The position numbers were made by a program, and so were the translations under genes. A stretch of 64,000 nt of DNA from Rhodocyclaceae bacterium. Its GTDB lineage: Bacteria > Pseudomonadota > Gammaproteobacteria > Burkholderiales > Rhodocyclaceae. This document shows positions 59,957 to 64,000 of the stretch, piece by piece. Below the pieces are notes generated by a model, which saw only the letters and a program-made list of their open reading frames with translations, was not told the origin of the DNA and made no database searches. Each line of letters opens with the position of its first letter. Position 1 is the first letter of the stretch. Location: positions 631,071 through 695,070 of the forward strand of contig JACFMQ010000001.1 of the NCBI GenBank assembly GCA_019455325.1. Direction: 5' to 3'.

Positions 59957-61738
59957 CTACTGCTCGCCCGGCGGCGCCACCTTGAGGATTTCGTCGAGCG
60001 TCGTCAGCCCCTGCGCCGCCTTCGTCGCGCCGGAGATGCGCAGCGGCTTCATGCCCTCCCGGTAGGCCTGTTCGCGCACCCTGGCGATGTCGGTGTCGGG
60101 GCGGATCAGCTTCTTCAACTCCGGGCTCATCGGCATGAGTTCGTACAGGCCGACGCGGCCGGCGTAGCCGGTCATGCGGCATTCCAGGCAGCCGACCGGG
60201 TGCTGCAACTGCGGCGGCCGGCTGGCCTTCCACGGCGCCACCAGCGCCTTCCACGTCTCCTCGTCCTCCGGCCGGATCGCCGCCGTCCGCTTGCAGTGCG
60301 GGCAGAGCGTGCGTACCAGGCGCTGCGCCATGACGCCGAGCAGCGTCGAGCCGATCAGGTAGGACGGCACGCCGAGGTCCAAAAGCCGCGTCACCGCCGA
60401 CGGCGCATCGTTGGTGTGCAGCGTCGACAGCACCAGGTGGCCGGTGAGCGCCGCCTGGATCGCCATGTCGGCGGTCTCCAGGTCGCGGATCTCGCCGACC
60501 ATGATGATGTCCGGGTCCTGCCGCATCAGCGCGCGCACGCCGTCGGCGAAGCCGAGGTCGATGGCCGGGTTGGCCTGCATCTGGTTGAACGCCGGCTCGA
60601 TCATCTCGATCGGGTCCTCGATCGTGCACACGTTCACTTCCGGCGTCGCCAGTTGCTTCAAGGTCGAGTAGAGCGTCGTCGTCTTGCCCGAGCCGGTCGG
60701 GCCGGTGACCAGGACGATGCCGTTCGGCTGCGCGGTCATCGCGTGCCAGCGCCTCTGGTCCTCGTCGGAGAAGCCGAGCTCGCGGAAGTCGCGCACCAGC
60801 ACCTCGGGGTCGAAGACGCGCATCACCAGCTTCTCGCCGAAGGCGGTCGGCAGCGTGGAGAGGCGCAGTTCGATCTCCTGCCCGTCCGGCGTGCGCGTCT
60901 TGATGCGGCCGTCCTGCGGGCGGCGCTTCTCGATCACGTCCATGCGTCCGAGCAGCTTGATGCGGCTGGTCATCGCCGTGGCCACGGCCATCGGGATCTG
61001 ATACACCTGATGCAGCACGCCGTCGATGCGGAAGCGGACGATGCCCAGCTCGCGCCGCGGCTCGATGTGGATGTCCGAGGCGCGCTGCTCGAAGGCGTAC
61101 TGCCACAGCCAGTCGACGATGTTGACGATGTGCTGGTCGTTGGCGTCGAACTGCCGGTTGCTGCGGCCGAGGTCGATCAACTGCTCGAAGGAGGCGAGGC
61201 CGCCGGTGTGGCCGCCGGCCTTGGCCGCCGTCTTCACCGAACGCGCCAGGTTGTAGAACTCGACCAGGTAGCGGGCGATGTCCGCGGGGTTGGCGACGAC
61301 GCGGCGGATTTCCTTCTTCAGGATCGGCGCCAGTTCCGCCACCCACTCGGTGACGTAGGGCTCGGCGGTGGCGATCACCACCTCGCGGGTCGTCACCTGC
61401 AGGGGCAGTATCTTGAAGCGCGTGGCGTAGGCGCTCGACATGACGTCGGTGACGATCGAGAAATCGACCTTGAGCGGGTCGATGTGCACGTATTCCAGGC
61501 CGACGCGCTTCGCCAGCCACTCGGTCAGCTCCTCGATCTGCAGCGGCCGGTTCGGCGGCAGCAGGCTGCGCCACTTCTGGTCCGCGGCCAGCACCAGCGG
61601 ATGGGCGTCGCCGCGGAAGAGCCGGCGCTCGGCGATCAGGCGCTCGCCCTCGGCCGGCGCCACCATGCCGTCGGCGACCAGCCAGCCGACCAGCTCCGGC
61701 AGGGTCAAACGATGTTCGTGCACAGCCTGGGCCTTCAT
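59957..61738 (-). CDS. GspE/PilB-family secretion or pilus ATPase
   Basis: A 593-residue cytoplasmic motor ATPase. It has the N-terminal GspE-II domain (about 20-180), CTD motifs Walker A GPTGSGKTTT, Asp box EDPIEMIEPAFNQMQ, Walker B DPDIIMVGEIRDLETADMA, His box LSTLHTNDAPSAVTRLLDLG and the zinc tetracysteine CPHCK...CLECR. Such ATPases drive type II secretion or type IV pili. No pilin, PilC/GspF or secretin genes are adjacent, so it is an orphan copy. Confidence 0.93.
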   Translation of the reverse strand: MKAQAVHEHRLTLPELVGWLVADGMVAPAEGERLIAERRLFRGDAHPLVLAADQKWRSLLPPNRPLQIEELTEWLAKRVGLEYVHIDPLKVDFSIVTDVMSSAYATRFKILPLQVTTREVVIATAEPYVTEWVAELAPILKKEIRRVVANPADIARYLVEFYNLARSVKTAAKAGGHTGGLASFEQLIDLGRSNRQFDANDQHIVNIVDWLWQYAFEQRASDIHIEPRRELGIVRFRIDGVLHQVYQIPMAVATAMTSRIKLLGRMDVIEKRRPQDGRIKTRTPDGQEIELRLSTLPTAFGEKLVMRVFDPEVLVRDFRELGFSDEDQRRWHAMTAQPNGIVLVTGPTGSGKTTTLYSTLKQLATPEVNVCTIEDPIEMIEPAFNQMQANPAIDLGFADGVRALMRQDPDIIMVGEIRDLETADMAIQAALTGHLVLSTLHTNDAPSAVTRLLDLGVPSYLIGSTLLGVMAQRLVRTLCPHCKRTAAIRPEDEETWKALVAPWKASRPPQLQHPVGCLECRMTGYAGRVGLYELMPMSPELKKLIRPDTDIARVREQAYREGMKPLRISGATKAAQGLTTLDEILKVAPPGEQ

Positions 61739-61808
61739 CCCGCTCCCCCGTCAGGCAGATGACGGACTATACCGCCCCGCGCTGGTCGCGCTCAATGGCG
61801 GCAGGGCA

Positions 61809-61954
61809 ATCGCATGAACGTTCAGCGGTATGAACGGCGTAAACACCTACCGCAGAGGCGCAGAGACGCAGAGATTCGCAGAGGAAAACCGAGAAAAAGC
61901 ATTTCTCTGCGTTACCTCTGCGTCTCTGCGCCTCTGCGGTGGACGTTCGCCTTT
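61809..61954. repeat. Dispersed hairpin repeat, copy 2
   Basis: Near-identical to 14936-15087. The perfect 25-bp arms lie at 61849-61873 and 61916-61940. It fills the gap between gspE and the nitronate-monooxygenase gene, beginning 1 base from that gene's stop codon, so on the minus strand it could end or stabilise that transcript. Shared flanking bases (ATCGCATGAACGT, TGAACGGCGTAAA) show that the repeated unit is larger than the hairpin. Confidence 0.85.
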
Positions 61955-61955
61955 A

Positions 61956-63212
61956 TCAGGCCGCCTCGGCCTCGGGCAGCGCGATCCGGCCGTCGGTGCT
62001 GAACTGGTAGTCGCTGAAGATGTGCTCGGCGCTGAGGACCTGATAGCTGCCGTCGGCGCGCTGGCGCGTCGTGTCCTTCAGCCGGTAGGTGTAGTGGCCG
62101 CAGGTCCAGCAGTCGAAGTTGCGCATGTGCGTGCACAGGCAGGTCTTGTCCATCACCGAGACGCGGCGCGCGTCGGGGTGCGCGGCGACCTCGCGGTTGT
62201 ACGAGGTGATGTAGGCGCACTTGCCGTTGGCGTCGAGCAGGTAGCCGTAGGCCTCGCAGTTCGGGCGGATGCCGCTGCCGATCGCCGGGCTGTTCCTGAG
62301 CATGCGCATCGGGTAGCCGGTCGGCGAGATCTGGTTGACCTCGATGTCCTCCTCGCCGGCCCTGAAGTACTCCTGCTGCACCTTCTCCGGCAGGCCGCAT
62401 TCCTTGGCCACGGTGAAGCGCGTCGCCACCTGCACGGCGGCGGCGCCGGCCTCCAGGAAGCCGACCGCGTCGCTGCCGGTGAAGATGCCGCCGGCCGGGA
62501 TCACCGGGATGTCGAGCTTTTCGTCCTTCAGGTACTGCAGCACCTCGACGACGATCGTGGCCAGGTCGTACTGCGCCCAGTCCATGCCGAAGCCGAGGTG
62601 GCCGCCGGCGAGCGGGCCCTCGACGACGACGAAGTCGGGCAGGCGATCCAGCCGCGCGCTCTTCTTCAGGAAGAGCTGCAGCGCGCGCACCGAGGAGACG
62701 ATGATGCCGATCTTCGCGTCGCGGAAGCGCGGGTGATCCTCGATCAGCGCCAGCGAGCCGAGGTGCAGGCCGGCGGCCAGCGTGATGCCGTCGATGCCGG
62801 CGTCGAGCGCGGCCGAGAGGCGCACCCTGAGCGTCTCCTTCGGCGCGTTCATCGTCAGCTTTTCCATGCAGTTGATGAACACCATGCCGTCGCCGCGCTT
62901 GCGGTCCATGGCGCTGCGCACGTGCAGGCGGGTCGCTTCCTCGACCGTGCCGAGGTCGAACTTGACCACCGCCTTGTCGGCGTTCTCGACGTTGAACTTG
63001 TACTGCTTGAGCTTGTCCTTGACGAATTTGGTCTGGTAGCGGCGGTCGGCGACGGTGTTGATCATCGCGTCCGAGATGTGTCCGATCCCGCCCAGCCGCG
63101 CGGCTTCCAGCGCCAGATCGGTCGTCGAGATATCGACGCCCATGCCTCCGATCATGATCGGCACCAGCTCGCGCCTGCCGAATCGCAGACGGAAATCATC
63201 CACACGCTTCAT
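61956..63212 (-). CDS. Nitronate monooxygenase (NPD)-like flavoprotein with C-terminal Cys cluster
   Basis: A 418-residue TIM-barrel FMN protein of the nitronate monooxygenase/2-nitropropane dioxygenase family: PIMIGGMGVDIST, GIGHISDAMI, GITLAAGLHLGSLAL, VVEGPLAGGHLGFG with the conserved His, and VIPAGGIFTGSDAVGFLEAGAAAVQVATRF. The family normally ends near 320-350 residues; here an extra segment follows, with CLCTHMRNFDCWTCGHYTYRL (Cys-x-Cys and Cys-x2-Cys) that may bind metal. The real substrate is unclear. Confidence 0.85.
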   Translation of the reverse strand: MKRVDDFRLRFGRRELVPIMIGGMGVDISTTDLALEAARLGGIGHISDAMINTVADRRYQTKFVKDKLKQYKFNVENADKAVVKFDLGTVEEATRLHVRSAMDRKRGDGMVFINCMEKLTMNAPKETLRVRLSAALDAGIDGITLAAGLHLGSLALIEDHPRFRDAKIGIIVSSVRALQLFLKKSARLDRLPDFVVVEGPLAGGHLGFGMDWAQYDLATIVVEVLQYLKDEKLDIPVIPAGGIFTGSDAVGFLEAGAAAVQVATRFTVAKECGLPEKVQQEYFRAGEEDIEVNQISPTGYPMRMLRNSPAIGSGIRPNCEAYGYLLDANGKCAYITSYNREVAAHPDARRVSVMDKTCLCTHMRNFDCWTCGHYTYRLKDTTRQRADGSYQVLSAEHIFSDYQFSTDGRIALPEAEAA

Positions 63213-63428
63213 TACTCATCCTTCCGGTTCGCGGCCCAGGCGCAAATTCGGCGCGCCGCCCGCAGCAAGGGCCGGATTTTACGCGATTGTGCCGGCCCGC
63301 GCTCGCCCGTTTCAAACAGCGGCCGTGGCCGCCTGCGAGGCGCCCGGCGGGCGGGGCAAAGCGCGGCGCACGGTATACTGTGAGCCTTTTTTCGGCCCGC
63401 CCCGCGGCCACGACGAGGATTCGAATCC

Positions 63429-64000
63429 ATGCGCCTTTCGCAGCACCCGCTCTGGCTCGCCGGTTTCCGCCCCTTCTTCACGCTGGCCTGTCTCTCCGGC
63501 ATGAGCCTGCCGCTCGTCTGGGCGCTGGTGTTCACCGGCACCGTCGCGCTGCCGCCGTCGCCGCTCTCGCCGAACCAGTGGCACGCCCACGAGATGTTCT
63601 ACGGCTTCGGCTGGGCCGTGCTCGGCGGCTTCCTGCTGACCGCGACGAAGAACTGGGTGAGCATCCGCGGCTACCACGGCACGCCGCTGATGCTGCTCGC
63701 CGCCGCCTGGCTGCTGGAACGGCTCGGCCTGTGGTACGCCGGCCACCTGCCGCCGGCGCTGTTCCTCGTCGCCAGCAACCTCTTCCTCGGCGCCATCGTC
63801 GTCATGCTGCTGTGGACGCTAGTCGCGCACCGCAAGGACGACAGCTACCGCATCGACAACGGCTTCTTCCTCATTGCGCTGCCGCTGTTCATCGTCGCCA
63901 AGAACCTGCTGCTCGGCGCCGACACCTTCGCCGCCGGCTGGAACATGACGCTCGCCCTCTTCCGCCTGGCCTTCCTGGTCATGCTCGAACGCACGCTGTC
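63429..64000 (+). CDS. nnrS: NnrS family membrane protein, 3' end outside window
   Basis: Heme- and copper-containing membrane protein linked to nitric-oxide stress and denitrification. 190 residues are visible, with about five hydrophobic helices. Family text: LWLAGFRPFFTLACLSG, WHAHEMFYGFGWAVLGGFLLTATKNW and FFLIALPLFIVAKNLLLG. The ATG at 63429 gives the normal start. A TATACT lies at 63374 upstream. The gene continues beyond the window. Confidence 0.9.
   Translation, partial: MRLSQHPLWLAGFRPFFTLACLSGMSLPLVWALVFTGTVALPPSPLSPNQWHAHEMFYGFGWAVLGGFLLTATKNWVSIRGYHGTPLMLLAAAWLLERLGLWYAGHLPPALFLVASNLFLGAIVVMLLWTLVAHRKDDSYRIDNGFFLIALPLFIVAKNLLLGADTFAAGWNMTLALFRLAFLVMLERTL

Overview
The window is a very GC-rich bacterial chromosome segment with densely packed genes and frequent 4-bp ATGA/GTGA start-stop overlaps. 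The gene content points to a betaproteobacterium of the Rhodocyclales type that lives as a facultative anaerobe: an H2-sensing hydrogenase module, menaquinone synthesis, an rnfABCDGE-nth region, NnrS, many c-di-GMP proteins, and TamAB and TonB systems typical of Gram-negatives. The taxonomic call is inference from gene content only. No rRNA, tRNA, CRISPR array, prophage or complete insertion sequence was seen.

Layout. 1-8518: a co-directional chain with a chemoreceptor (cut by the window edge), the small and large subunits of a cytoplasmic sensor-type [NiFe] hydrogenase, a hydrogenase maturation protease, a PAS hybrid histidine kinase, a stand-alone receiver and a GAF/HD-GYP protein. Read together, it looks like an H2 sensor wired to chemotaxis and c-di-GMP turnover, and it is the most interesting system here. 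8582-9215: a ParDE toxin-antitoxin module with a palindromic operator. 9212-12862: a very large SARP-like regulator carrying a degenerate nucleotide-cyclase-like segment. 13261-19746: menaquinone genes menC, menE, menF and menD, interrupted by a lipoprotein gene and two kinds of small repeat. 19892-25743: a PAS/GGDEF/EAL protein, a periplasmic ankyrin protein, a YdcF-like protein and PrpE.

26232-33449: an NlpC/P60 hydrolase, an iron-binding FbpA under a Fur-like box, and TamA/TamB. 33584-34402: a Phd/PIN toxin-antitoxin pair with a long perfect operator. 34489-41231: an iron-siderophore import locus (AraC regulator, TonB receptor, two half-ABC transporters). 41267-42246: a HigBA-like pair and a decayed Rpn/YhgA-type nuclease. 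42578-45423: divergent FbpB permease and FbpC ATPase, the likely partners of the FbpA located about 15 kb away. 45420-48285: both N-degron transferases (aat, bpt), a small hypothetical gene and pyrD.

48371-54673: rnfABCDGE and nth, with a DUF433 gene and a truncated toxin remnant wedged between rnfE and nth. 54670-59938: FIST protein, DUF1841 protein, Old Yellow Enzyme, MoxR ATPase, VWA protein and an orphan receiver. 59957-63212 (minus): an orphan GspE/PilB ATPase and a nitronate-monooxygenase-like protein, separated by the second copy of the hairpin repeat found upstream of menE. 63429-64000: the start of nnrS, cut by the window end.

Two themes cross the window. Iron acquisition appears at three separate sites, each with a small AT-rich palindrome that may bind Fur. 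Several genes have a -10-like hexamer only 6-9 nt before the start codon, which suggests leaderless or nearly leaderless transcripts.
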